Shown here: one piece after another, positions 51,114 to 63,288 of the stretch
How positions within the stretch are numbered: the stretch's first letter is position 1
Layout of the letters: the number at the start of each line of letters is the position of its first letter
Assembly (NCBI GenBank): GCA_035771165.1
Contig: JAWNZC010000254.1
Span: 1,174,001 to 1,238,000 of the forward strand
Direction of reading: 5' to 3'
Origin: Paragorgia papillata
Taxonomy: Eukaryota > Cnidaria > Anthozoa > Scleralcyonacea > Coralliidae
Length of the DNA: 64,000 bases
The notes under the pieces: model-generated
Database searches by the model: none
Seen by the model: only the letters and a program-made list of their open reading frames with translations
Told to the model about the DNA's origin: nothing
Program-made: the position numbers and the translations under genes

Positions 51114-51305
51114 GTTGGGGTTAACCTAGGGTTAGGGTTAGGGTTAGACTAGGATTAGGGTTAGATTGGGTATTTGGGCTGTAGATTTAGTTAATGTTCG
51201 AATTGGAGAATAGGACAACTACCATTGGATAGAGCTCGACGCGCCCTTTCGAATGATATGTTACACGACCCATATCGGAGTACTTTTAAAATTTTACTAT
51301 TTTCG
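51114..51305 (+). repeat. L'-type unit lacking the insert (empty or recombinant unit)
   Basis: The left part carries all L' markers (TAGGATTAGG, GGGCTGTAG, AATGTTCGAATT, GCGCCCTTTCG). The unit then continues CACGACCCATATCGGAG and ends TTTTACTATTTTCG as an ordinary 192-bp unit, with no insert and without the CCGAG and TTCCTATT markers that follow the insert in all L units. It is followed by Q-R-L, which elsewhere follows P. One crossover between an L' unit, before its insert, and the next P unit explains both features. Confidence 0.82.
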
Positions 51306-51836
51306 GTTAGGGTTAGCCTAGGGTTAGAGTTAGGGTTAAACTAGGGTTAGGGTTAGATTGGATATTTGGGCTATAGATTTAGTTAGGGTTCGAATTGGAG
51401 AATAGGACAACTACCATTGGATAGAGGTCGACGCGCGCTTTCGAATGATATGTTACACGACCCATATCGGAGTACTTTTAAAATTTTACTATTTTCGGTT
51501 GGGGTTAACCTAGGGTTAGACTAGAGTTAGGGTTAGATTGGGTATTTGGGCTATAGATTTAGTTAGGGTTCGAATTGGAGAATAGGACAACTACCATTGG
51601 ATAGAGCTCGACGCGCGCTTTCGAATGATATGTTACACGACCCATATCGGAGTACTTTTAAAATTTTACTATATTCGGTTGGGGTTAACCTAGGGTTAGG
51701 GTTAGGGTTAGACTAGGGTTAGGGTTAGATTGGGTATTTGGGCTGTAGATTTAGTTAGTGTTCGAATTGGAGAATAGGACAACTACCATTGGATAGAGCT
51801 CGACGCGCCCTTTCGAATGATATGTTACACGACCCA

Positions 51837-52085
51837 CTGTTACACCACCCTTTCGAATGATATGTTACACGAAAGTGTAATTTTTAAAGAGATATTTCAA
51901 TTTAAAAAATTTTGTGAGCAGACATTCAATGTACACTATTTCATGTTTTTTAAGGAAGCAAGATGACGAAGAGCTTGCTGGCTATCTTATACTTCTACAG
52001 GTAGCAATTTTTTAATAAATTTTCAAAGTTATCATATTTTAACACCAACGACAGCAGTAACAGCAACACCATCAGCAACAAGAAT

Positions 52086-52132
<47 letters not shown>

Positions 52133-52326
52133 CGAGAACAACAATAATAATAACAGCAGCAGAAGCAACAACAACAACAACAACAACAACAACACAACAC
52201 CATCAACAACAACACTTGCAGCAGAAGCAACACCACTACCACCACTACCACCACCACCACCAACAACAACATTAATAACAACACCAGCACTTCCAACAGA
52301 TTATTGTCCTGTCTATATATGTTCCT
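51837..52326. repeat. Insert copy 3 (490 bp), in an L unit
   Basis: The host unit is 51678-52360. The (CAA)n run lies at 52088-52133 (46 bp) after GCAACAAGAATAAC. The copy is otherwise collinear with copy 2. Confidence 0.88.
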
Positions 52327-52711
52327 ATATCCGAGTACTTTTAAAATTTTCCTATTTTCGGTTGGGGTTAACCTAGGGTTAGGGTTAGGGTTAGACTAGG
52401 GTTAGGGTTAGATTGGGTATTTGGGCTATAGATTTAGTTAGGGTTCGAATTGGAGAATAGGACAACTACCATTGGATAGAGCTCGACGCGCGCTTTCGAA
52501 TGATATGTTACACGACCCATATCGGAGTACTTTTAAAATTTTACTATATTCGGTTGGGGTTAACCTAGGGTTAGGGTTAGGGTTAGACTAGGATTAGGGT
52601 TAGATTGGGTATTTGGGCTGTAGATTTAGTTAATGTTCGAATTGGAGAATAGGACAACTACCATTGGATAGAGCTCGACGCGCCCTTTCGAATGATATGT
52701 TACACGACCCA

Positions 52712-53153
52712 CTGTTACACCACCCTTTCGAATGATATGTTACACGAAAGTGTAATTTTTAAAGAGATATTTCAATTTAAAAAATTTTGTGAGCAGACAT
52801 TCAATGTACACTATTTCATGTTTTTTAAGGAAGCAAGATGACGAAGAGCTTGCTGGCTATCTTATACTTCTACAGGTAGCAATTTTTTTATAAATTTTCA
52901 AAGTTATCATATTTTAACACCAACGACAGCAGTAACAGCAACACCATCAGCAACAACAATAACAACAACAAAAACGAGAACAACAATAATAATAACAGCA
53001 GCAGAAGCAACAACAACAACACAACACCATCAACAACAACACTTGCAGCAGAAGCAACACCACTACCACCACTACCACCACCACCAACAACAACAACATT
53101 AATAACAACACCAGCACTTCCAACAGATTATTGTCCTGTCTATATATGTTCCT
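52712..53153. repeat. Insert copy 4 (442 bp), contracted CAA tract, in an L' unit
   Basis: The host unit is 52553-53187. This is the shortest copy: the first CAA run is cut to CAACAACAAAAAC (52963-52975, 13 bp), the second CAA stretch is also shorter, and the CCA stretch has fewer repeats. It carries GCAACAACAATAAC rather than the G variant, and TTTTTTTATAAATT in place of TTTTTTAATAAATT. The contraction removes the poly-Leu minus-strand frame seen in the other copies, which supports that frame being a by-product of the tract. Confidence 0.88.
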
Positions 53154-53904
53154 ATATCCGAGTACTTTTAAAATTTTCCTATTTTCGGTTGGGGTTAACC
53201 TAGGGTTAGGGTTAGACTAGGGTTAGGGTTAGATTGGGTATTTGGGCTATAGATTTAGTTAGGGTTCGAATTGGAGAATAGGACAACTACCATTGGATAG
53301 AGCTCGACGCGCGCTTTCGAATGATATGTTACACGACCCATATCGGAGTACTTTTAAAATTTTACTATTTTCGGTTAGGGTTAGCCTAGGGTTAGGGTTA
53401 AGGTTAAACTAGGGTTAGGGTTAGATTGGATATTTGGGCTATAGATTTAGTTAGGGTTCGAATTGGAGAATAGGACAACTACCATTGGATAGAGGTCGAC
53501 GCGCGCTTTCGAATGATATGTTACACGACCCATATCGGAGTACTTTTAAAATTTTACTATTTTCGGTTAGGGTTAACCTAGGGTTAGACTAGAGTTAGGG
53601 TTAGATTGGGTATTTGGGCTATAGATTTAGTTAGGGTTCGAATTGGAGAATAGGACAACTACCATTGGATAGAGCTCGACGCGCGCTTTCGAATGATATG
53701 TTACACGACCCATATCGGAGTACTTTTAAAATTTTACTATATTCGGTTGGGGTTAACCTAGGGTTAGGGTTAGGGTTAGACTAGGGTTAGGGTTAGATTG
53801 GGTATTTGGGCTGTAGATTTAGTTAGTGTTCGAATTGGAGAATAGGACAACTACCATTGGATAGAGCTCGACGCGCCCTTTCGAATGATATGTTACACGA
53901 CCCA

Positions 53905-54153
53905 CTGTTACACCACCCTTTCGAATGATATGTTACACGAAAGTGTAATTTTTAAAGAGATATTTCAATTTAAAAAATTTTGTGAGCAGACATTCAATGT
54001 ACACTATTTCATGTTTTTTAAGGAAGCAAGATGACGAAGAGCTTGCTGGCTATCTTATACTTCTACAGGTAGCAATTTTTTAATAAATTTTCAAAGTTAT
54101 CATATTTTAACACCAACGACAGCAGTAACAGCAACACCATCAGCAACAAGAAT

Positions 54154-54209
<56 letters not shown>

Positions 54210-54400
54210 CGAGAACAACAATAATAATAACAGCAGCAGAAGCAACAACAACAACAACAACAACACAACACCATCAACAACAACACTTGCAGCAGAAGCA
54301 ACACCACTACCACCACTACCACCACCACCACCAACAACAACAACATTAATAACAACACCAGCACTTCCAACAGATTATTGTCCTGTCTATATATGTTCCT
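53905..54400. repeat. Insert copy 5 (496 bp), in an L unit
   Basis: The host unit is 53746-54434. The (CAA)n run at 54156-54210 is 55 bp, preceded by the GCAACAAGAATAAC variant. Confidence 0.88.
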
Positions 54401-54779
54401 ATATCCGAGTACTTTTAAAATTTTCCTATTTTCGGTTGGGGTTAACCTAGGGTTAGGGTTAGACTAGGGTTAGGGTTAGATTGGGTATTTGGGCTATAGA
54501 TTTAGTTAGGGTTCGAATTGGAGAATAGGACAACTACCATTGGATAGAGCTCGACGCGCGCTTTCGAATGATATGTTACACGACCCATATCGGAGTACTT
54601 TTAAAATTTTACTATATTCGGTTGGGGTTAACCTAGGGTTAGGGTTAGGGTTAGACTAGGATTAGGGTTAGATTGGGTATTTGGGCTGTAGATTTAGTTA
54701 ATGTTCGAATTGGAGAATAGGACAACTACCATTGGATAGAGCTCGACGCGCCCTTTCGAATGATATGTTACACGACCCA

Positions 54780-55028
54780 CTGTTACACCACCCTTTCGAA
54801 TGATATGTTACACGAAAGTGTAATTTTTAAAGAGATATTTCAATTTAAAAAATTTTGTGAGCAGACATTCAATGTACACTATTTCATGTTTTTTAAGGAA
54901 GCAAGATGACGAAGAGCTTGCTGGCTATCTTATACTTCTACAGGTAGCAATTTTTTAATAAATTTTCAAAGTTATCATATTTTAACACCAACGACAGCAG
55001 TAACAGCAACACCATCAGCAACAACAAT

Positions 55029-55087
<59 letters not shown>

Positions 55088-55275
55088 CGAGAACAACAAT
55101 AATAATAACAGCAGCAGAAGCAACAACAACAACAACAACACAACACCATCAACAACAACACTTGCAGCAGAAGCAACACCACTACCACCACTACCACCAC
55201 CACCACCAACAACAACAACATTAATAACAACACCAGCACTTCCAACAGATTATTGTCCTGTCTATATATGTTCCT
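54780..55275. repeat. Insert copy 6 (496 bp), longest CAA run, in an L' unit
   Basis: The host unit is 54621-55309. The (CAA)n run at 55031-55088 is 58 bp, the longest of the eight. Like copy 4, the other L' insert, it has the GCAACAACAATAAC variant. Confidence 0.88.
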
Positions 55276-56032
55276 ATATCCGAGTACTTTTAAAATTTTC
55301 CTATTTTCGGTTGGGGTTAACCTAGGGTTAGGGTTAGGGTTAGACTAGGGTTAGGGTTAGATTGGGTATTTGGGCTATAGATTTAGTTAGGGTTCGAATT
55401 GGAGAATAGGACAACTACCATTGGATAGAGCTCGACGCGCGCTTTCGAATGATATGTTACACGACCCATATCGGAGTACTTTTAAAATTTTACTATTTTC
55501 GGTTAGGGTTAGCCTAGGGTTAGGGTTAAGGTTAAACTAGGGTTAGGGTTAGATTGGATATTTGGGCTATAGATTTAGTTAGGGTTCGAATTGGAGAATA
55601 GGACAACTACCATTGGATAGAGGTCGACGCGCGCTTTCGAATGATATGTTACACGACCCATATCGGAGTACTTTTAAAATTTTACTATTTTCGGTTAGGG
55701 TTAACCTAGGGTTAGACTAGAGTTAGGGTTAGATTGGGTATTTGGGCTATAGATTTAGTTAGGGTTCGAATTGGAGAATAGGACAACTACCATTGGATAG
55801 AGCTCGACGCGCGCTTTCGAATGATATGTTACACGACCCATATCGGAGTACTTTTAAAATTTTACTATATTCGGTTGGGGTTAACCTAGGGTTAGGGTTA
55901 GGGTTAGACTAGGGTTAGGGTTAGATTGGGTATTTGGGCTGTAGATTTAGTTAGTGTTCGAATTGGAGAATAGGACAACTACCATTGGATAGAGCTCGAC
56001 GCGCCCTTTCGAATGATATGTTACACGACCCA

Positions 56033-56281
56033 CTGTTACACCACCCTTTCGAATGATATGTTACACGAAAGTGTAATTTTTAAAGAGATATTTCAATTTA
56101 AAAAATTTTGTGAGCAGACATTCAATGTACACTATTTCATGTTTTTTAAGGAAGCAAGATGACGAAGAGCTTGCTGGCTATCTTATACTTCTACAGGTAG
56201 CAATTTTTTAATAAATTTTCAAAGTTATCATATTTTAACACCAACGACAGCAGTAACAGCAACACCATCAGCAACAAGAAT

Positions 56282-56328
<47 letters not shown>

Positions 56329-56519
56329 CGAGAACAACAATAATAATAACAGCAGCAGAAGCAACAACAACAACAACAACAACACAACACCATCAACAAC
56401 AACACTTGCAGCAGAAGCAACACCACTACCACCACTACCACCACCACCACCAACAACAACAACATTAATAACAACACCAGCACTTCCAACAGATTATTGT
56501 CCTGTCTATATATGTTCCT
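56033..56519. repeat. Insert copy 7 (487 bp), in an L unit
   Basis: The host unit is 55874-56553. The (CAA)n run is at 56284-56329 (46 bp), with the GCAACAAGAATAAC variant. Confidence 0.88.
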
Positions 56520-57264
56520 ATATCCGAGTACTTTTAAAATTTTCCTATTTTCGGTTGGGGTTAACCTAGGGTTAGGGTTAGACTAGGGTTAGGGTTAGAT
56601 TGGGTATTTGGGCTATAGATTTAGTTAGGGTTCGAATTGGAGAATAGGACAACTACCATTGGATAGAGCTCGACGCGCGCTTTCGAATGATATGTTACAC
56701 GACCCATATCGGAGTACTTTTAAAATTTTACTATTTTCGGTTAGGGTTAGCCTAGGGTTAGGGTTAAGGTTAAACTAGGGTTAGGGTTAGATTGGGTATT
56801 TGGGCTATAGATTTAGTTAGGGTTCGAATTGGAGAATAGGACAACTACCATTGGATAGAGGTCGACGCGCGCTTTCGAATGATATGTTACACGACCCATA
56901 TCGGAGTACTTTTAAAATTTTACTATTTTCGGTTGGGGTTAACCTAGGGTTAGACTAGAGTTAGGGTTAGATTGGGTATTTGGGCTATAGATTTAGTTAG
57001 GGTTCGAATTGGAGAATAGGACAACTACCATTGGATAGAGTTCTTCGCGCGCTTTCGAATGATATGTTACACGACCCATATCGGAGTACTTTTAAAATTT
57101 TACTATATTCGGTTGGGGTTAACCTAGGGTTAGGGTTAGACTAGGGTTAGGGTTAGATTGGGTATTTGGGCTGTAGATTTAGTTAGTGTTCGAATTGGAG
57201 AATAGGACAACTACCATTGGATAGAGCTCGACGCGCTCTTTCGAATGATATGTTACACGACCCA

Positions 57265-57519
57265 CTGTTACACCACCCTTTCGAATGATATGTTACACGA
57301 AAGTGTAATTTTTAAAGAGATATTTCAATTTAAAAAATTTTGTGAGCAGATATTCAATGTACACTATTTCATGTTTTTTAAGGAAGCAAGATGACGAAGA
57401 GCTTGCTGGCTATCTTATACTTCTACAGGTAGCAATTTTTTAATAAATTTTCAAAGTTATCATATTTTAACACCAACGACAGCAGTAACAGCAACACCAT
57501 CAGCAACAACAATAACAAT

Positions 57520-57563
<44 letters not shown>

Positions 57564-57754
57564 CGAGAACAACAATAATAATAACAGCAGCAGAAGCAAC
57601 AACAACAACAACAACAACACAACACCATCAACAACAACACTTGCAGCAGAAGCAACACCACTACCACCACTACCACCACCACCAACAACAACAACAACAT
57701 TAATAACAACACCAGCACTTCCAACAGATTATTGTCCTGTCTATATATGTTCCT
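57265..57754. repeat. Insert copy 8 (490 bp), last copy, in an L unit
   Basis: The host unit is 57112-57788 and has GCGCTCTTTCG where other L units have GCGCCCTTTCG. The insert has CAGATATTC where other copies have CAGACATTC, and an extra AATAACAATAAC before the CAA run at 57522-57564 (43 bp). It closes the insert-bearing region; no insert is seen further right. Confidence 0.88.
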
Positions 57755-60700
57755 ATATCCGAGTACTTTTAAAATTTTCCTATTTTCGGTTGGGGTTAAC
57801 CTAGGGTTAGGGTTAGGGTTAGACTAGGGTTAGGGTTAGATTGGGTATTTGGGCTATAGATTTAGTTAGGGTTCGAATTGGAGAATAGGACAACTACCAT
57901 TGGATAGAGCTCGACGCGCGCTTTCGAATGATATGTTACACGACCCATATCGGAGTACTTTTAAAATTTTACTATTTTCGGTTAGGGTTAGCCTAGGGTT
58001 AGAGTTAAGGTTAGACTAGGGTTAGGGTTAGATTTGGTATTTGGGCTATAGATTTAGTTAGGGTTCGAATTGGAGAATAGGACAACTACCATTGGATAGA
58101 GCTCGACGCGCGCTTTCGAATGATATGTTACACGACCCATATCGGAGCACTTTTAAAATTTTACTATTTTCGGTTCCGGTTAACCTAGGGTTAGAGTTAG
58201 GGTTAGACTAGGGTTAGGGTTAGATTTGGTATTTGGGCTATAGATTTAGTTAGGGTTCGAATTGGAGAATAGGACAACTACCATTGGATAGAGCTCGACG
58301 CGCGCTTTCGAATGATATGTTACACGACCCATATCGGAGTACTTTTAAAATTTTACTATTTTCGGTTGCGGTTAACGTAGGGTTAGAGTTAGGGTTAGAT
58401 TTGGTATTTGGGCTATAGATTTAGTTAGGGTTCGAATTGGAGAATAGGACAACTACCATTGGATAGAGCTCGACGCGCGCTTTCCAATGATATGTTACAC
58501 GACCCATATCGGAGTACTTTTAAAATTTTACTATTTTCGGTTGCGGTTAACCTAGGGTTAGGGTTAGGGTTAAACTAGGGTTAGGGTTAGATTTGGTATT
58601 TGGGCTATAGATTTAGTTAGGGTTCGAATTGGAGAATAGGACAACTACCATTGGATAGAGCTCGACGCGCGCTTTCCAATGATATGTTACACGACCCATA
58701 TCGGAGTACTTTTAAAATTCTACTATTTTCGGTTGCGGTTAACCTAGGGTTAGAGTTAAGGTTAGACTAGGGTTAGGGTTAGATTTGGTATTTGGGCTAT
58801 AGATTTAGTTAGGGTTCGAATTGGAGAATAGGACAACTACCATTGGATAGAGCTCGACGCGCGCTTTCGAATGATATGTTACACGACCCATATCGGAGTA
58901 CTTTTAAAATTTTACTATTTTCGGTTGCGGTTAACCTAGGGTTAGAGTTAGGGTTAGGGTTAGATTTGGTATTTGGGTTATAGATTTAGTTAGGGTTCGA
59001 ATTGGAGAATAGGACAACTACCATTGGATAGAGCTCGACGCGCGCTTTCGAATGATATGTTACACGACCCATATCGGAGTACTTTTAAAATTTTACTATT
59101 TTCGGTTAGGGTTAGCCTAGGGTTAGAGTTAAGGTTAGACTAGGGTTAGGGTTAGATTTGGTATTTGGGCTATAGATTTAGTTAGGGTTCGAATTGGAGA
59201 ATAGGACAACTACCATTGGATAGAGCTCGACGCGCGCTTTCGAATGATATGTTACACGACCCATATCGGAGTACTTTTAAAATTTTACTATTTTCGGTTG
59301 CGGTTAACCTAGGGTTAGAGTTAGGGTTAGACTAGGGTTAGGGTTAGATTTGGTATTTGGGCTATAGATTTAGTTAGGGTTCGAATTGGAGAATAGGACA
59401 ACTACCATTGGATAGAGCTCGACGCGCGCTTTCGAATGATATGTTACACGACCCATATCGGAGTACTTTTAAAATTTTACTATTTTCGGTTAGGGTTAGC
59501 CTAGGGTTAGAGTTAAGGTTAGACTAGGGTTAGGGTTAGATTTGGTATTTGGGCTATAGATTTAGTTAGGGTTCGAATTGGAGAATAGGACAACTACCAT
59601 TGGATAGAGCTCGACGCGCGCTTTCGAATGATATGTTACACGACCCATATCGGAGTACTTTTAAAATTTTACTATTTTCGGTTGCGGTTAACCTAGGGTT
59701 AGAGTTAGGGTTAGACTAGGGTTAGGGTTAGATTTGGTATTTGGGCTATAGATTTAGTTAGGGTTCGAATTGGAGAATAGGACAACTACCATTGGATAGA
59801 GCTCGACGCGCGCTTTCGAATGATATGTTACACGACCCATATCGGAGTACTTTTAAAATTTTACTATTTTCGGTTGTGGTTAACCTAGGGTTAGAGTTAG
59901 GGTTAGACTAGGGTTAGGGTTAGATTTGGTATTTGGGCTATAGATTTAGTTAGGGTTCGAATTGGAGAATAGGACAACTACCATTGGATAGAGCTCGACG
60001 CGCGCTTTCCAATGATATGTTACACGACCCATATCGCAGTACTTTTAAAATTTTACTATTTTCGTTTGCGGTTAACCTAGGGTTTGGGTTAGGGTTAAAC
60101 TAGGGTTAGGGTTAGATTTGGTATTTGGGCTATAGATTTAGTTAGGGTTCGAATTGGAGAATAGGACAACTACCATTGGATAGAGCTCGACGCGCGCTTT
60201 CCAATGATATGTTACACGACCCATATCGGAGTACTTTTAAAATTCTGCTATTTTCGGTTCCGGTTAACCTAGGGTTAGAGTTAAGGTTAGACTAGGGTTA
60301 GGGTTAGATTTGGTATTTGGGCTATAGATTTAGTTAGGGTTCGAATTGGAGAATAGGACAACTACCATTGGATAGAGCTCGACGCGCGCTTTCGAATGAT
60401 ATGTTACACGACCCATATCGGAGTACTTTTAAAATTTTACTATTTTCGGTTGTGGTTAACCTAGGGTTAGAGTTAGGGTTAGACTAGGGTTAGGGTTAGA
60501 TTTGGTATTTGGGCTATAGATTTAGTTAGGGTTCGAATTGGAGAATAGGACAACTACCATTGGATAGAGCTCGACGCGCGCTTTCGAATGATATGTTACA
60601 CGACCCATATCGGAGTACTTTTAAAATTTTACTATTTTCGGTTGCGGTTAACCTAGGGTTTGGGTTAGGGTTAAACTAGGGTTAGGGTTAGATTTGGTAT

Positions 60701-61764
60701 TTGGGCTATAGATTTAGTTAGGGTTCGAATTGGAGAATAGGACAACTACCATTGGATAGAGCTCGACGCGCGCTTTCGAATGATATGTTACACGACCCAT
60801 ATCGGAGTACTTTTAAAATTTTACTATTTTCGGTTGCGGTTAACCTAGGGTTAGAGTTAGGGTTAGGGTTAGATTTGGTATTTGGGCTATAGATTTAGTT
60901 AGGGTTCGAATTGGAGAATAGGACAACTACCATTGGATAGAGCTCGACGCGCGCTTTCGAATGATATGTTACACGACCCATATCGGAGTACTTTTAAAGT
61001 TTTACTATTTTCGGTTGCGGTTAACGTAGGGTTAGGGTTAAACTAGGGTTAGGGTTAGATTTGGTATTTGGGCTATAGATTTAGTTAGGGTTCGAATTGG
61101 AGAATAGGACAACTACCATTGGATAGAGCTCGACCCGCGCTTTCGAATGATATGTTACACGACCCATATCGGAGTACTTTTAAAATTTTACTATTTTCGG
61201 TTGCGGTTAACCTAGTGTTAGAGTTAGGGTTAGACTAGGGTTAGGGTTAGATTTGGTATTTGGGCTATAGATTTAGTTAGGGTTCGAATTGGAGAATAGG
61301 ACAACTACCATTGGATAGAGCTCGACGCGCGCTTTCGAATGATATGTTACACGACCCATATCGGAGTACTTTTAAAATTTTACTATTTTCGGTTGCGGTT
61401 AACCTAGGGTTAGAGTTAGGGTTAGGGTTAGATTTGGTATTTGGGCTATAGATTTAGTTAGGGTTCGAATTGGAGAATAGGACAACTACCATTGGATAGA
61501 GCTCGACGCGCGCTTTCGAATGATATGTTACACGACCCATATCGGAGTACTTTTAAAATTTTACTATTTTCGGTTGCGGTTAACGTAGGGTTAGGGTTAG
61601 GGTTAAACTAGGGTTAGGGTTAGATTTGGTATTTGGGCTATAGATTTAGTTAGGGTTCGAATTGGAGAATAGGACAACTACCATTGGATAGAGCTCGACC
61701 CGCGCTTTCGAATGATATGTTACACGACCCATATCGGAGTACTTTTAAAATTTTACTATTTTCG

Positions 61765-62526
61765 GTTGCGGTTAACGTAGGGTTAGGGTTAAACTAGGGT
61801 TAGGGTTAGATTTGGTATTTGGGCTATAGATTTAGTTAGGGTTCGAATTGGAGAATAGGACAACTACCATTGGATAGAGCTCGACCCGCGCTTTCGAATG
61901 ATATGTTACACGACCCATATCGGAGTACTTTTAAAATTTTACTATTTTCGGTTGCGGTTAACCTAGTGTTAGAGTTAGGGTTAGACTAGGGTTAGGGTTA
62001 GATTTGGTATTTGGGCTATAGATTTAGTTAGGGTTCGAATTGGAGAATAGGACAACTACCATTGGATAGAGCTCGACGCGCGCTTTCGAATGATATGTTA
62101 CACGACCCATATCCGAGTACTTTTAAAATTTTACTATTTTCGGTTGCGGTTAACCTAGGGTTAGAGTTAGGGTTAGACTAGGGTTAGGGTTAGATTTGGT
62201 ATTTGGGCTATAGATTTAGTTAGGGTTCGAATTGGAGAATAGGACAACTACCATTGGATAGAGCTCGACGCGCGCTTTCGAATGATATGTTACACGACCC
62301 ATATCGGAGTACTTTTAAAATTTTACTATTTTCGGTTAGGGTTAGCCTAGGGTTAGAGTTAAGGTTAGACTAGGGTTAGGGTTAGATTTGGTATTTGGGC
62401 TATAGATTTAGTTAGGGTTCGAATTGGAGAATAGGACAACTACCATTGGATAGAGCTCGACGCGCGCTTTCGAATGATATGTTACACGACCCATATCGGA
62501 GTACTTTTAAAATTTTACTATTTTCG
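61765..62526 (+). repeat. 762-bp four-unit block, copy 1
   Basis: Units at 61765 (186 bp, CGTAGGG and CGACCCGCGC), 61951 (CCTAGTGTTAG and ATATCCGAG), 62143 and 62335 (GTTAGGGTTAGCC, TTAAGG) form a block that is repeated directly to the right. A related but less similar arrangement starts at 61014. Confidence 0.87.
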
Positions 62527-63288
62527 GTTGCGGTTAACGTAGGGTTAGGGTTAAACTAGGGTTAGGGTTAGATTTGGTATTTGGGCTATAGATTTAGTTA
62601 GGGTTCGAATTGGAGAATAGGACAACTACCATTGGATAGAGCTCGACCCGCGCTTTCGAATGATATGTTACACGACCCATATCGGAGTACTTTTAAAATT
62701 TTACTATTTTCGGTTGCGGTTAACCTAGTGTTAGAGTTAGGGTTAGACTAGGGTTAGGGTTAGATTTGGTATTTGGGCTATAGATTTAGTTAGGGTTCGA
62801 ATTGGAGAATAGGACAACTACCATTGGATAGAGCTCGACGCGCGCTTTCGAATGATATGTTACACGACCCATATCCGAGTACTTTTAAAATTTTACTATT
62901 TTCGGTTGCGGTTAACCTAGGGTTAGAGTTAGGGTTAGACTAGGGTTAGGGTTAGATTTGGTATTTGGGCTATAGATTTAGTTAGGGTTCGAATTGGAGA
63001 ATAGGACAACTACCATTGGATAGAGCTCGACGCGCGCTTTCGAATGATATGTTACACGACCCATATCGGAGTACTTTTAAAATTTTACTATTTTCGGTTA
63101 GGGTTAGCCTAGGGTTAGAGTTAAGGTTAGACTAGGGTTAGGGTTAGATTTGGTATTTGGGCTATAGATTTAGTTAGGGTTCGAATTGGAGAATAGGACA
63201 ACTACCATTGGATAGAGCTCGACGCGCGCTTTCGAATGATATGTTACACGACCCATATCGGAGTACTTTTAAAATTTTACTATTTTCG
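62527..63288 (+). repeat. 762-bp four-unit block, copy 2
   Basis: This has the same unit lengths and the same private markers as 61765-62526, at a constant 762-bp offset. By eye I found no difference between the two copies, which indicates a very recent tandem duplication. Confidence 0.87.

Larger units (their letters stand above)
52361..54434 (+). repeat. Higher-order repeat P-L'-P-Q-R-L, copy 1 (2074 bp)
   Basis: Unit starts are 52361, 52553, 53188, 53374, 53566 and 53746. Two inserts are included (copies 4 and 5). It matches the next block in order and markers; the length difference comes from CAA tract length and 6-bp changes in the telomere-like block. Confidence 0.85.
54435..56553 (+). 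repeat. Higher-order repeat P-L'-P-Q-R-L, copy 2 (2119 bp)
   Basis: Unit starts are 54435, 54621, 55310, 55502, 55694 and 55874. Inserts 6 and 7 are included. Together with the preceding block it shows that the six-unit order is the repeating module of this region. Confidence 0.85.
48821..57788 (+). repeat. Higher-order repeat region with insert-bearing units (P, Q, R, L, L')
   Basis: Five unit types recur in order. P is 186-192 bp. Q is 192 bp with GTTAGGGTTAGCC, TTAAACTAGG and usually GAGGTCGACGCG. R is 180 bp with GGGTTAGACTAGAG. L is 674-689 bp with GCGCCCTTTCG, GTGTTCGAATT and the insert. L' is like L but has TAGGATTAGG and AATGTTCGAATT. The order is R-L (48821-49674), P-Q-R-L (49675-50921), P-x-Q-R-L (50922-52360), P-L'-P-Q-R-L (52361-54434), P-L'-P-Q-R-L (54435-56553) and P-Q-R-L (56554-57788). 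The unit x is an L' unit without insert. The fullest form is the six-unit block of about 2.1 kb; the shorter forms can be derived from it by loss of units. Confidence 0.88.

Noticed and set aside
49318..57724. Pairs of minus-strand poly-Leu and poly-Cys/Val open frames in the insert copies
   Set aside because: They are translations of (TTG)n, (TGT)n and (GTG)n tracts. They are lost in the copy with a contracted tract, and no complex protein sequence is present beyond a short AT-rich start.
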